This document shows positions 40,931 to 50,568 of a DNA stretch of 64,000 bases, in pieces. The position numbers were made by a program, and so were the translations under genes. The DNA comes from Limnohabitans_A sp048020265. GTDB taxonomy: Bacteria; Pseudomonadota; Gammaproteobacteria; Burkholderiales; Burkholderiaceae_C. How positions within the stretch are numbered: the first letter of the stretch is position 1; each line of letters opens with the position of its first letter. The stretch spans positions 372,001 through 436,000 of the forward strand of contig NZ_CP171843.1 of assembly GCF_048020265.1 (NCBI RefSeq), given 5' to 3'. The notes beneath the pieces are model-generated. The model did no database searches and was not told the DNA's origin. It was given only the letters and a program-made list of their open reading frames with translations.

Positions 40931-41674
40931 TCAATCCGGGCTGAACAGGTCCACCCGGTCGGTGATGATGCCGTCGGTGCCGAGCGCCAGCAGGTGTTGG
41001 ACGGCCCAGTCGTCGTTGACGGTGTAGCTCAGGCATTTGAGTCCTGCCACATGCACACGGGCCACGGTGGTGGCGTCCCACAGCGCGTAGTTGGCCACCA
41101 CGGCCACCGCATCGAGCGCCAAAGCTTTCTCCAGCCAGCCTTGCCACAGCGTGTCGACCAGCAGGCCGCGGGGCAGCTCGGGCGCTGCTTGCTGTGCGGC
41201 GGCCAAGGCTTCGGGTTTGAACGAGGTCAAGAGCGGCGGCACTTCGGCCCCCGCCCACAGCCGGGCGGCCAGACGCGCCACGGCTTCGCCTGTGGCCGCT
41301 TCGGTGCCCGGTGTGGGTTTGATCTCGATGTTCAGCAGGTAGCGGTTGGCCAGGCAAAACCGTGCCAGCGCCTCGAGCGTGGGCAAGGCTTCGCCCGCAA
41401 AGCGGCGTGAATGCCAGCTGCCCGCGTCGAGTTGCGACAAGGCTTGCCAGAGCAGGTCGCCACCGATGCCTTGGCCATTGGTGGTGCGCTCCAGCGTGGC
41501 GTCGTGCATCAAGAACACCACACCGTCGGCACTGAGCTTGGCGTCGCACTCGAACATGCGGTAACCGTGTTCGGCCCCCATGCGGAAGGCGGCCAGGGTG
41601 TTTTCTGGGGCCAGCTTGCCTGCGCCCCGGTGGGCGATCCAGCGCGGGTAGGGCCAGTGTGGGGACATGGGCAT
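40931..41674 (-). CDS. ugpQ: Glycerophosphodiester phosphodiesterase
   Basis: A 247-residue GDPD enzyme that hydrolyses glycerophosphodiesters to glycerol-3-phosphate and an alcohol. The active-site motif HRGAGKLAPENTLAAF (His about 15, Glu about 24) and MFECDAKLSADGVVFLMHDATLERTT are present. There is no signal peptide, so it acts in the cytoplasm on imported substrates. It is the last gene of ugpB-A-E-C-Q, 2 bp after ugpC. The start may be Met1 (41674) or Met3 (41668). Confidence 0.93.
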   Translation of the reverse strand: MPMSPHWPYPRWIAHRGAGKLAPENTLAAFRMGAEHGYRMFECDAKLSADGVVFLMHDATLERTTNGQGIGGDLLWQALSQLDAGSWHSRRFAGEALPTLEALARFCLANRYLLNIEIKPTPGTEAATGEAVARLAARLWAGAEVPPLLTSFKPEALAAAQQAAPELPRGLLVDTLWQGWLEKALALDAVAVVANYALWDATTVARVHVAGLKCLSYTVNDDWAVQHLLALGTDGIITDRVDLFSPD

Positions 41675-41676
41675 GT

Positions 41677-42696
41677 TCAGGCGATGCGTTTTTGGGTTTG
41701 CGCGTCAAACCAGTGCAGGCGGTCGGCGCGGGGCGTGGCGTGAAAGCTTTGGCCCGCTTGCGGCGGCACCACCGATTCGTCCAGCCGCAGCGTCAGGATT
41801 TCATCGCCCAGCCGGGCGTGCACCAGGCGCTCGGCACCCAGCAGTTCCACCGTGTCGGCGGTCAAGGTCCAGCCCCCTTCGCCCGGCGTGGGCGTGATGT
41901 CCAGGTGCTCGGGCCGGATGCCCAGGATGTGTCCGGCTGGTGTGCCCGGTGCGCGCTTGAGCAGGTTCATGGGCGGTGAGCCGATGAAGCTGGCCACAAA
42001 GGTGCTGGCCGGGCGGTTGTAGACCTCTTCGGGCGTGCCGAACTGCTCCATGTGGCCACCGTTCATGACGATCATGCGTTGGGCCAGGGTCATGGCTTCC
42101 ACCTGGTCGTGCGTCACAAACAGGCTGGTGATGCCGAGTTCGCGGTGCAGTTTTTGAATCTCCAGACGGGTCTGGGCGCGCAGCTTGGCGTCGAGGTTGG
42201 ACAGCGGCTCGTCAAACAAAAACACCTGCGGCTGGCGCACGATGGCCCGGCCCATGGCCACGCGCTGGCGCTGGCCACCGGACAGTTCGCGGGGTTTGCG
42301 TTGCAGCAGCTGGCTCAACTCGAGGATGCCCGCCGCCTTGTCTACGCGTGCCTTGATTTCTTCAATCGGTCGTTTGGCGATCTTCAGGCCATAGGCCATG
42401 TTGTCGAACACGCTCATGTGCGGGTAGAGCGCGTAGTTCTGGAACACCATGGCGATGTCGCGCTCGGCGGGCTCCAGGTCGTTCACCACCCGTTCGCCAA
42501 TCGAGATGGTGCCGCCCGAGATGTCTTCGAGGCCCGCCACCATGCGCAGCAGGGTGGACTTGCCACAGCCCGAGGGCCCGACGATGACCACGAATTCGCC
42601 ATCGGCAATGCTGGCGTTCAGGTCGTGGATGACGGTGTTGGCCTTGGCGCCCGCGCCATAGGTTTTGAGGATGTGAGAGAGGGTAATGGCAGCCAT
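41677..42696 (-). CDS. ugpC: sn-Glycerol-3-phosphate import ATP-binding protein
   Basis: A 339-residue ABC ATPase of the MalK/UgpC group: Walker A GPSGCGKS (about 38-45), Q-loop VFQNYALYPHMSVFDNMAYGLK, signature LSGGQRQR, Walker B VFLFDEPLSNLDAKLR, switch His VTHDQVEA, and a C-terminal regulatory TOBE domain (LGIRPEHLDI). Start MAAITLSHILKTYG at 42696. It is separated from ugpE by a 59-bp gap with a strong hairpin. Confidence 0.94.
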   Translation of the reverse strand: MAAITLSHILKTYGAGAKANTVIHDLNASIADGEFVVIVGPSGCGKSTLLRMVAGLEDISGGTISIGERVVNDLEPAERDIAMVFQNYALYPHMSVFDNMAYGLKIAKRPIEEIKARVDKAAGILELSQLLQRKPRELSGGQRQRVAMGRAIVRQPQVFLFDEPLSNLDAKLRAQTRLEIQKLHRELGITSLFVTHDQVEAMTLAQRMIVMNGGHMEQFGTPEEVYNRPASTFVASFIGSPPMNLLKRAPGTPAGHILGIRPEHLDITPTPGEGGWTLTADTVELLGAERLVHARLGDEILTLRLDESVVPPQAGQSFHATPRADRLHWFDAQTQKRIA

Positions 42697-42715
42697 AAAT
42701 TCTTTGATCAGACGA

Positions 42716-42746
42716 GGACAGAGCGCCGCTTCGCAGCGGTCTGTCC
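42716..42746. other. Strong hairpin between ugpE and ugpC
   Basis: GGACAGA (42716-42722) pairs with TCTGTCC (42740-42746) and encloses CCGCT-TCGC-AGCGG (42726-42739). There is no U-run. It is likely an mRNA-stabilising or processing structure setting the permease/ATPase expression ratio. Confidence 0.5.
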
Positions 42747-42755
42747 CCGGCGTAT

Positions 42756-43610
42756 TTATTTCTCCGTGTCTACAAGGCCCTTGACGAACCATTTTTGCAT
42801 CAGGATCACGACCAGCGCCGGGGGCAGCATGGCCAGGATGGCGGCGGCCATGACCACGTTCCACTCGGTCCAGGACTCACCAGAAATCAGGCGCTTGATG
42901 CCCAGCACCACCGGGTACATGTCTTCGCTGGTGGTCACCAGCAGCGGCCACAGGTACTGGTTCCAGCCGTAGATGAACTGGATGACAAACAGCGCCGCGA
43001 TGTTGGTGGCCGACAAGGGCAGCAACACGTCTTTGAAAAAGCGCATCGGCCCAGCCCCGTCCATGCGGGCGGCCTCGACCAGCTCGTCGGGGATGGTCAG
43101 GAAAAACTGCCGGAACAAAAAGGTGGCCGTGGCCGAGGCGATCAGGGGCACCGTCAGGCCCGCAAAACTGTTGAGCAGGCCCAGGCCCGCCACCACTTCG
43201 TAAGTGGGGCTGATCCGCACTTCGACCGGCAGCATCAGGGTGACAAAAATCATCCAGAACACCAGGTTGCGCAGCGGGAAGCGGAAATACACGATGGCAA
43301 AGGCCGACAACAGCGAGATCGCGATCTTGCCAATGGCGATGCCCAAGGCGCTGATCAGGCTCATCTGCATCATGGGCCACATGGCGGGCAGGGGGCTGCC
43401 TTGCGAATTGGGGCCGCCAAACAGGGTCAGGCGGTAGGTCTCCCAAAAGTGGCTGCCCGGCAACAGCGACATGGGTACGCTCTGGTTGATCTGCTGGGCG
43501 GTTTGGGTGGAGCCGATGAAAGTCAGGTACAGCGGAAAGGCCACGATGGCCACACCGATGAGCAAAATGACATGCCGCAAAATTTGCAGACCGGGGCGTC
43601 GTTCGATCAT
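42756..43610 (-). CDS. ugpE: sn-Glycerol-3-phosphate ABC transporter permease UgpE
   Basis: A 284-residue six-helix permease with the EAA loop VEAARMDGAGPMRFFKDVLLPLS and the C-terminal WPLLVTTSEDMYPVVLGI, both typical of the MalG/UgpE group. Start MIERRPGLQILRHVILL at 43610. It partners UgpA, encoded 34 bp upstream. Confidence 0.94.
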   Translation of the reverse strand: MIERRPGLQILRHVILLIGVAIVAFPLYLTFIGSTQTAQQINQSVPMSLLPGSHFWETYRLTLFGGPNSQGSPLPAMWPMMQMSLISALGIAIGKIAISLLSAFAIVYFRFPLRNLVFWMIFVTLMLPVEVRISPTYEVVAGLGLLNSFAGLTVPLIASATATFLFRQFFLTIPDELVEAARMDGAGPMRFFKDVLLPLSATNIAALFVIQFIYGWNQYLWPLLVTTSEDMYPVVLGIKRLISGESWTEWNVVMAAAILAMLPPALVVILMQKWFVKGLVDTEK

Positions 43611-43644
43611 GACAGCCCTCCCAAGGGAATGTGTGGGTGCAACA

Positions 43645-44526
43645 TCAGTACTGCACTTTCTTCTCGACAAATTTGAACTGCAAGACCGTGAGCGAGACCA
43701 CGATCACCATCAGCACCACCGACTGCGCGGCTGAACTGCCCATGTCCAGCGCCTTGAAGCCGTCGTAATACACCTTGTAGACCAAAATGGCCGTGTCCTT
43801 GCCGGGGCCGCCGTGCGTGGTCGCGTCCACGATGGCGAAGGTGTCAAAGAAGGCGTAGACGATGTTGATCACTAGCAAAAAGAAGGTGGTAGGCGACAGG
43901 AGCGGGAATACGATGGTCCAAAAGCGCTTCCAGGGGCTGGCCCCGTCGATGGCCGCCGCCTCGATGAGCGATTTGGGAATGGACTGCAGCCCAGCCAGAA
44001 AGAACAGGAAGTTGTAGGAAATCTGCTTCCAGACCGCCGCCATCACGATCAGCGCCATGGCATGGTTGGGGTTGAGCAGGTGGTTCCAGTCGATGCCCAC
44101 GGCCCTGAGCGCGTAACCAACCACGCCCATGGGCGAGGCGAACATGAACAGCCACAGCACGCCTGTCACCACCGGGGCCACCGCATAGGGCCAGATCAGC
44201 AGGGTTTTGTACAGGCCCGCGCCGCGCCCAACCCGGTCGGCCATCACGGCCAGCAGCAGCGACACCGACAGGCCAGTCACCGCCACCAGAAGGGAAAACA
44301 CGGCGGTGGTTTTGAACGAGTCCAGGTAGCCGCTGTCGTTCCACAGGCGAGAAAAGTTCTCCAAGCCCACAAATTCACGCGAGGCGCCAAAGGCATCTTC
44401 CTGCAGCACGCTTTGGTACAGCGCTTGCCCGGCGGGCCAGAAAAAGAAGACCAGCACGATGCTCAGCTGTGGCGCAATCAGCAGCCAGGGCAGCCAGCGG
44501 GATTTGAAACGGACGCGTTTTTCCAT
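43645..44526 (-). CDS. ugpA: sn-Glycerol-3-phosphate ABC transporter permease UgpA
   Basis: A 293-residue six-helix permease with EAA loop IEAAAIDGASPWKRFWTIVFP and the UgpA motif FDTFAIVDATTHGGPGKDT. It forms the channel with UgpE. A hairpin attenuator precedes it in the 109-bp gap after ugpB. Confidence 0.94.
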   Translation of the reverse strand: MEKRVRFKSRWLPWLLIAPQLSIVLVFFFWPAGQALYQSVLQEDAFGASREFVGLENFSRLWNDSGYLDSFKTTAVFSLLVAVTGLSVSLLLAVMADRVGRGAGLYKTLLIWPYAVAPVVTGVLWLFMFASPMGVVGYALRAVGIDWNHLLNPNHAMALIVMAAVWKQISYNFLFFLAGLQSIPKSLIEAAAIDGASPWKRFWTIVFPLLSPTTFFLLVINIVYAFFDTFAIVDATTHGGPGKDTAILVYKVYYDGFKALDMGSSAAQSVVLMVIVVSLTVLQFKFVEKKVQY

Positions 44527-44572
44527 AGGTTCTTTGCAAAGCCGGGGTGTGAAGTCTCACGCCAAAATGCAC

Positions 44573-44600
44573 AAAAGCAGAGGCGCTGCCCCTGCTTTTT
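44573..44600 (-). terminator. Attenuator-like terminator between ugpB and ugpA
   Basis: On the minus strand, AAAAGCAG-G-GGC-AGC-GCC-T-CTGCTTTT folds with one internal mismatch and ends in a short U-run. A partial terminator after the binding-protein gene would give more UgpB than permease, a common design in ABC importer operons. Confidence 0.6.
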
Positions 44601-44635
44601 AAAAGGCCCGCCGCTTCAGAGGGCGGCCAGGCACA

Positions 44636-45940
44636 TCACTTGTTGGCTTTTTCGAAGCGTTCGAGCTGTTCGTTGCCCCGCTTGATGGCGATGTCCAGGG
44701 CCTCTTTGGGCTGCTTTTTGCCGCTCCATACGCCTTCGAGTTCCTCGTCAATGATGGTGCGGATTTGCACAAAGTTGCCCAGGCGCACGCCGCGTGACTT
44801 GTCGGTGGTTTTTCGGATCATCTGCGTCACCGACACATCGGTGCCAGGGTTCTTTTTGTAGAAACCCGACTTCTCGGTCACTTCAAACGAAGACTTGGTC
44901 ACGGGCAGGTAGCCGGTGCGCTGGTGGCTGGCGGCGGCCACGCTGTCTTTGGACAGGTGGGCGAAGAATTGCGCCACGCCTTTGTACTCAGGGGCTTTCT
45001 TGCCGCTCATGACCCACAGGCTCGCGCCACCGATCACGGTGTTTTGTGGGGCACCGTTCACATCGGGGTAGTAGGGCAGGGTGCCGATGCCGTAGCCGAA
45101 TTTGCCGTTGCGCACCACGCTGCCATAGAGCGCCGAGGAACCGGTGGCCATGGCGCATTCGCCCGACACAAAGGTGGCGTCGGCCGCGTTGCCACGGCCT
45201 TTGTAGACAAACAGGCCCTGTTTGGCCATGTTGGCCAGGTTTTCAATGTGGCGCACGTGCAGCGGGGTGTTGAAGGACAGGCGGGCGTCCATGCCGCGCA
45301 TGCCGTTGCCCTTGGTGGCGAATTCGGTGTTGTGCCAGGCCGAGAAGCTTTCGAGCTGCGTCCAGCTGATCCAGCTCGTGGTGAAGGGGCACTTGTGGCC
45401 GCTGGCTTTGAGCTTGGCGGCGGCCAGCGCCACTTCAGGCCAGGTGGTCGGCGGCTTTTCGGCGTCCAGGCCAGCGGCCTTGAAGGCGTCCTTGTTGTAG
45501 TGGAAGACCGGGGTGGAGCTGTTGAAAGGGAAGCTCAGCATTTGGCCATTGGGGGCGGTGTAGTAACCGGCCACGGCAGGCACATAGGCGTTTTGGTCGA
45601 ACTTGAGGCCTGCGTCCTGCATGACCTTGCCCACGGGCACGATGGCGCCCTTGCTGGCCATCATGGTGGCGGTGCCCACTTCAAACACCTGCAGGATGTG
45701 GGGCGCATTGCCCGCCCGGTAGGCGGCGATGGCGGCGGTCATGGACTCGTCGTAGCTGCCCTTGAAGGTGGGCACGATTTTGTAGTCTTTCTGGCTGGCG
45801 TTGAAGTCCTTGGCGAGGTCGTTGACCCATTCGCCCAGGGCACCCCCCATGGAGTGCCACCACTGGATTTCGGTTTGGGCCTGGGCCGACAAGCTGGCCA
45901 GGCCCAGGGTCAGGGCGGACAGGGTGAGTTTGAGTTTCAT
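44636..45940 (-). CDS. ugpB: sn-Glycerol-3-phosphate-binding periplasmic protein
   Basis: A 434-residue binding protein with a Sec signal (MKLKLTLSALTLGLASLSAQA). The mature part opens TEIQWWHSMGGALGEWVNDLAKDFNAS, the UgpB signature, and includes FEVGTATMMASKGAIVPV and NSSTPVFHYNKDAFKAAGL. It is the first gene of ugpBAECQ, which imports glycerol-3-phosphate and its diesters. A Pho-box-like array lies about 85-125 bp upstream. Confidence 0.95.
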   Translation of the reverse strand: MKLKLTLSALTLGLASLSAQAQTEIQWWHSMGGALGEWVNDLAKDFNASQKDYKIVPTFKGSYDESMTAAIAAYRAGNAPHILQVFEVGTATMMASKGAIVPVGKVMQDAGLKFDQNAYVPAVAGYYTAPNGQMLSFPFNSSTPVFHYNKDAFKAAGLDAEKPPTTWPEVALAAAKLKASGHKCPFTTSWISWTQLESFSAWHNTEFATKGNGMRGMDARLSFNTPLHVRHIENLANMAKQGLFVYKGRGNAADATFVSGECAMATGSSALYGSVVRNGKFGYGIGTLPYYPDVNGAPQNTVIGGASLWVMSGKKAPEYKGVAQFFAHLSKDSVAAASHQRTGYLPVTKSSFEVTEKSGFYKKNPGTDVSVTQMIRKTTDKSRGVRLGNFVQIRTIIDEELEGVWSGKKQPKEALDIAIKRGNEQLERFEKANK

Positions 45941-46023
45941 GGCAGTTCCTGAAAAATTGGCTTTGAACGCGGAAAACGACCCTTCGAAAGGTCATGGATG
46001 CACGTGGACTGTGCCTTTTGAAG

Positions 46024-46063
46024 ATGACAGAAGTATTAAAACGGGGTGAATAAGGGGTGACAA
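46024..46063 (-). promoter_or_regulatory. Pho-box-like array upstream of ugpB
   Basis: On the minus strand, four 7-mers follow each other at exactly 11-bp intervals: TTGTCAC (46063-46057), TATTCAC (46052-46046), TTTTAAT (46041-46035), CTGTCAT (46030-46024). The PhoB consensus is CTGTCAT repeated every 11 bp; the first and last units match well and the middle ones partly. It fits phosphate-starvation control of ugp. The rest of the 281-bp gap 45941-46221 shows no gene. Confidence 0.5.
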
Positions 46064-46221
46064 CCCGGACTTTCCATGAGTGCAGACCCTTGGGAGACAG
46101 GTGTCCCCACCCCCGGCGCGTGATTGTTGCACTGCGGTAACATTCAGCATCAGCCGGGTTGACGCCTTTGTCCTGGTCTGGCTGAACGCGTTTTGACCAA
46201 CGCATGTGACCGCGCCACCCC

Positions 46222-49200
46222 ATGAATGCACCCACCACGCTCCAACATTTGATGCAGGCCGACGCCGATGCGCCGCGTCTGCGCGAGATCCCTTACAACT
46301 ACACCAGCTTTTCTGACCGTGAAATCGTGGTGCGCTTGCTGGGGGAGCCCGCCTGGGATCTGTTGAACCAGCTGCGCCAGGAGCGCGGCACAGGCCGCTC
46401 GGCCCGCATGCTGTACGAAGTGCTGGGCGACATCTGGGTGGTCGAGCGCAACCCCTATTTGCAGGACGACCTGCTGGACAACCCCGCCCGCCGCAAACTG
46501 CTGGTCGAGGCCTTGCACCACCGCCTGGGCGAGGTGCAAAAGCGCCGCACCCCGAGTGTGGACGCCGCCCGTGACGCCCTGGTGGGCCAGCTGCTCGCCA
46601 TGGCCACCCAGGCCGTGACGCAGTTCAGCGAACGCTTCACCCGCATGGCCAAACTGCGCAGCCAGGTGCAAAAGACCCTGGGGCGCCTGACGGCCAAGGA
46701 CAACATCAAGTTCGATGGCCTCTCGCGTGTCAGCCACGTGACCGACGCGACCGACTGGCGCGTGGAATACCCCTTTGTGGTGCTGACGCCCGATACCGAG
46801 ACCGAGATGGCGGGGCTGGTCAAGGGTTGTATCGATCTGGGCCTGACCATCGTGCCCCGTGGCGGCGGCACGGGCTACACGGGCGGCGCGATCCCGCTGA
46901 CCTGGAAGAGCGCGGTCATCAACACCGAAAAGCTCGAAGCCATGACCGAGGTCGAAATGGTCGACCTGCCCGGTATCGCGCACAAGATCCCGACCATCTG
47001 GACCGAAGCGGGTGTGGTGACCCAGCGCGTGGCCGATGCGGCCGAGCGTGGCGGTTTTGTCTTTGCGGTGGACCCGACGTCTGCCGAAGCCTCCTGCATT
47101 GGCGGCAACATCGCCATGAATGCGGGTGGCAAAAAAGCGGTGCTGTGGGGCACGGCGCTCGACAACCTGGCCAGCTGGCGCATGGTCACGCCCGACGCCG
47201 AATGGCTGGATGTGGTGCGCATGGACCACAACATGGGCAAGATCCACGACGCCGAAGTCGCCACTTTTGAGCTGCGCTACTTCAAAGCCGACGGCAAAAC
47301 CCCGATCCGCACCGAAACCCTGGTGATCCCGGGCAAAACCTTCCGTAAGGAAGGCCTGGGCAAGGACGTGACAGACAAGTTCTTGAGCGGCCTGCCCGGC
47401 GTGCAAAAAGAAGGCTGCGATGGTCTCATCACCAGCGCCCGCTGGGTGGTGCACCGCATGCCAACCCACACCCGTACCGTGTGCCTGGAGTTCTTTGGCC
47501 ATGCCCGCAACGCCGTGCCGAGCATCGTCGAGATCAAAGACTTCATGTTCGCCGAGCAAAAGCGCACCGGCACCGTGATGGCTGGCTTGGAGCACCTGGA
47601 CGACCGTTACCTGCGCGCGGTGGGTTACTCCACCAAATCCAAGCGTGGCGGCTTCCCCAAAATGGTGCTGATCGGCGACATCGCGGGTGACAACGCCGAC
47701 GACGTGGCCAAAGCGACGTCGGAAATCGTGCGCATCGCCAACTCGCGCAGCGGCGAAGGCTTCATCGCCATCAGCCCTGAGGCGCGCAAGAAGTTCTGGC
47801 TCGACCGCAAAAAGACCGCGGCCATCTCGCGCCACACCAACGCCTTCAAGGTCAACGAAGACGTGGTGATCCCTTTGCCGCGCATGGCCGAATACACCGA
47901 TGGCATCGAGCGCATCAACATCGAGCTCTCCCTGCGCAACAAGCTCAAGCTCTGCCGCGAACTGGAAGATTTTCTGGAAAAGGGCAACTTGCCCCTGGGC
48001 AAACAGGACGACGCCAACGAGATCGCTTCGGCCGAATTGCTCGAAGACCGCGTGGCGCAAGCCCTGGCGGTGGTGCGCGAGGTGCAGGCGCAGTGGCAAG
48101 GCTGGTTGACCGATGTCGATGCCTTGTTCCCCCAGCTGCAAGACCACACCCTGCGCGCCAGCTGGAAGACGCAAATCCGCCCGGCTTTCCAGAACATCTT
48201 CTCCGGCTCGGCCTTTTTGCCAATCCTGAACGAGGTCAATGCCATTCACCAGCGCGTGCTCAAAGGCCGCGTGTGGGTGGCGCTGCACATGCACGCCGGT
48301 GACGGCAATGTGCACACCAACATCCCGGTCAACTCCGACAACTACGAGATGCTGCAAACCGCGCACGAGGCGGTAGCCCGCATCATGGTGCTGGCCCGCA
48401 GCCTGGACGGGGTGATCTCGGGCGAGCACGGCATTGGCATCACCAAGCTGGAGTTTTTGACCGACGCCGAGCTGGCCAATTTCACCGCCTACAAGGCCAA
48501 GGTGGACCCGCAAGGCCGCTTCAACAAGGGCAAGCTGCTGCGCGGCGCGGCCCTCACGGGTCTGGGCGACGATGTGCACGCCGCCGACCTGACGCACGCC
48601 TACACCCCCAGCTTTGGCTTGATGGGCCATGAGTCGCTGATCATGCAGCAGTCGGACATTGGCGAGATTGCCGCCAGCGTGAAAGACTGCTTGCGCTGCG
48701 GCAAGTGCAAGCCGGTGTGCTCCACCCACGTGCCACGTGCCAATTTGCTGTACAGCCCACGCAACAAGATTTTGGCGACCTCCTTGCTGGTTGAGGCCTT
48801 TTTGTACGAAGAGCAGACCCGCCGGGGCATCTCGGTCAAACACTGGCAAGAGTTTGAAGACGTGGCCGACCACTGCACCGTGTGCCACAAGTGCCTGACG
48901 CCTTGTCCGGTGAACATCGATTTTGGCGATGTGTCGATGAACATGCGCAACCTGTTGCGCAAGATGGGGCAAAAGAGCTTCCGCCCCGGCAATGCTGCGG
49001 CCATGTTCATGTTGAATGCCACCAACCCCGAAACCATCAAGCTGGCACGCGCTGCCATGGTGGGCGTGGGCATGAAGGCCCAGCGCTTTGTGGCCGGTTT
49101 GCTCAAGGGCGTGGCCCGCAAGCAAACCAGCGCACCACCCGCCACCGTGGGTGCCGCGCCCATCAAAGAGCAGGTGATTCACTTCATCAACAAAAAGATG

Positions 49201-50100
49201 CCGGGTAACCTGCCCAAGAAGACGGCACGCGCGCTGCTGGACATCGAAGACAACGACTACGTGCCCATCATCCGCAACCCGAAGGCCACCACTTCGGAGT
49301 CGGAAGCGGTGTTTTACTTCCCCGGTTGCGGCTCCGAGCGCCTCTTCAGCCAGGTGGGCCTGGCCACGCAGGCCATGCTCTGGCATGTGGGCGTGCAGAC
49401 CGTGTTGCCACCGGGCTACCTGTGCTGTGGCTACCCGCAAAAGGGTTCGGGGCAGTTCGACAAGGCCGAGAAGATCATCACCGACAACCGCGTGCTGTTC
49501 CACCGCGTGGCCAACACGCTCAACTACCTGGATATCAAGACGGTGGTGGTGAGCTGCGGCACCTGCTACGACCAGCTGCAGGGCTACCAGTTCGACAAGA
49601 TCTTCCCCGGCTGCCGCATCATCGACATCCACGAGTTCTTGCTGGAAAAAGGCATGAAGCTCGACGCGGGCGGGGCCTATCTGTACCACGACCCTTGCCA
49701 CAGCCCGATGAAACAGCAAGACCCGATGAAAACCGTCAAGGGTTTGCTGGGCGACCAGGTGCTCAAGTCTGACCGCTGCTGCGGCGAATCGGGCACTTTG
49801 GGGGTTACCCGTCCGGACATCTCCACGCAGGTGCGTTTCCGCAAGGAAGAAGAGCTGCTCAAGGGCGAGGCCGCCTTGCGTGCCAGCGGCGCTTTGGCCC
49901 CGCAAGCCAACGTCAAAGTGCTGACCAGTTGCCCCAGCTGCCTGCAGGGCCTGTCTCGGTATGGCGACGACATGAAAAACGGCCTGCTCGAAGCCGACTA
50001 CATCGTGGTCGAAATGGCCAAACACATCCTGGGTGAAGCCTGGATGCCCGAGTACGTGAGCGCCGCCAATGCGGGCGGCATTGAGCGCGTGCTGGTCTAA
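46222..50100 (+). CDS. DUF3683-family FAD-linked oxidase with Fe-S and CCG domains
   Basis: A 1292-residue three-part dehydrogenase. The N-terminal DUF3683 (about 1-180) is followed by an FAD-binding PCMH/FAD-oxidase C region (IVPRGGGTGYTGGAIPL, then LHMHAGDGNVHTNIPV and SGEHGIGITKLEFL) and a ferredoxin-like part with two cysteine clusters (CLRCGKCKPVC and CTVCHKCLTPCPV). It ends in two CCG-type cysteine domains (PGYLCCGYPQKGSG, SDRCCGESGTLG). The layout resembles D-lactate/glycolate dehydrogenases fused to GlcF-like parts. The substrate is probably a 2-hydroxy acid, but this is inferred. It is divergent from ugp. Confidence 0.88.
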   Translation: MNAPTTLQHLMQADADAPRLREIPYNYTSFSDREIVVRLLGEPAWDLLNQLRQERGTGRSARMLYEVLGDIWVVERNPYLQDDLLDNPARRKLLVEALHHRLGEVQKRRTPSVDAARDALVGQLLAMATQAVTQFSERFTRMAKLRSQVQKTLGRLTAKDNIKFDGLSRVSHVTDATDWRVEYPFVVLTPDTETEMAGLVKGCIDLGLTIVPRGGGTGYTGGAIPLTWKSAVINTEKLEAMTEVEMVDLPGIAHKIPTIWTEAGVVTQRVADAAERGGFVFAVDPTSAEASCIGGNIAMNAGGKKAVLWGTALDNLASWRMVTPDAEWLDVVRMDHNMGKIHDAEVATFELRYFKADGKTPIRTETLVIPGKTFRKEGLGKDVTDKFLSGLPGVQKEGCDGLITSARWVVHRMPTHTRTVCLEFFGHARNAVPSIVEIKDFMFAEQKRTGTVMAGLEHLDDRYLRAVGYSTKSKRGGFPKMVLIGDIAGDNADDVAKATSEIVRIANSRSGEGFIAISPEARKKFWLDRKKTAAISRHTNAFKVNEDVVIPLPRMAEYTDGIERINIELSLRNKLKLCRELEDFLEKGNLPLGKQDDANEIASAELLEDRVAQALAVVREVQAQWQGWLTDVDALFPQLQDHTLRASWKTQIRPAFQNIFSGSAFLPILNEVNAIHQRVLKGRVWVALHMHAGDGNVHTNIPVNSDNYEMLQTAHEAVARIMVLARSLDGVISGEHGIGITKLEFLTDAELANFTAYKAKVDPQGRFNKGKLLRGAALTGLGDDVHAADLTHAYTPSFGLMGHESLIMQQSDIGEIAASVKDCLRCGKCKPVCSTHVPRANLLYSPRNKILATSLLVEAFLYEEQTRRGISVKHWQEFEDVADHCTVCHKCLTPCPVNIDFGDVSMNMRNLLRKMGQKSFRPGNAAAMFMLNATNPETIKLARAAMVGVGMKAQRFVAGLLKGVARKQTSAPPATVGAAPIKEQVIHFINKKMPGNLPKKTARALLDIEDNDYVPIIRNPKATTSESEAVFYFPGCGSERLFSQVGLATQAMLWHVGVQTVLPPGYLCCGYPQKGSGQFDKAEKIITDNRVLFHRVANTLNYLDIKTVVVSCGTCYDQLQGYQFDKIFPGCRIIDIHEFLLEKGMKLDAGGAYLYHDPCHSPMKQQDPMKTVKGLLGDQVLKSDRCCGESGTLGVTRPDISTQVRFRKEEELLKGEAALRASGALAPQANVKVLTSCPSCLQGLSRYGDDMKNGLLEADYIVVEMAKHILGEAWMPEYVSAANAGGIERVLV

Positions 50101-50138
50101 GCCTGCACATCCCGACAGCAAGATTTCGAAAGCAAAAG

Positions 50139-50558
50139 ATGGCCGGATTGAAAAAAGACATGCCCACGCCCGAGTCGCTGACCGTGCACGGTCAGACCAA
50201 GGTGCTGGAAATCGGGTTTTCTGACGGGGCGCAGTTCCGCATCCCCTTCGAGCTGATGCGCGTGTACTCGCCTTCGGCCGAGGTGCAGGGCCACGGCCCG
50301 GGCCAGGAAGTGTTGCAAACCGGCAAGCGCGAAGTCGGCATCGTCGAGATCGAACCCGTGGGCAACTACGCGGTCAAGCCCACGTTTTCAGACGGTCACG
50401 AGTCGGGCCTGTTCACCTGGGAGTACCTGTACTTTTTGGGTGATCAGCAAGAGGCTCTCTGGAAGCAGTACGAAGATCGCCTGCAAGCGGCGGGCATGAG
50501 CCGCGACGCACCCATGGTCGAAGCCGCAGCCGGTGGCAGTTGCAGCCACAAGCATTGA
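50139..50558 (+). CDS. DUF971 domain protein
   Basis: A 139-residue protein of the DUF971 (gamma-butyrobetaine hydroxylase N-terminal-like) family, with LEIGFSDGAQFRIPFELMRVYSPSAEV, VGIVEIEPVGNYAVKPTFSDGHESGLFTWEYLYFLG. The tail GGSCSHKH has Cys and His residues that could bind metal. It lies 10 bp upstream of ubiE, an arrangement conserved in Burkholderiales, but its function is not established. Confidence 0.85.
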   Translation: MAGLKKDMPTPESLTVHGQTKVLEIGFSDGAQFRIPFELMRVYSPSAEVQGHGPGQEVLQTGKREVGIVEIEPVGNYAVKPTFSDGHESGLFTWEYLYFLGDQQEALWKQYEDRLQAAGMSRDAPMVEAAAGGSCSHKH

Positions 50559-50568
50559 GGGCATCGGC

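Noticed and set aside
46150..50121. A 1323-residue open frame on the minus strand opposite the DUF3683 dehydrogenase gene
   Set aside because: It is the antisense shadow of a high-G+C gene: His/Gly/Val-rich, with no domain motif or ribosome site, while the plus frame has clear FAD and Fe-S motifs.
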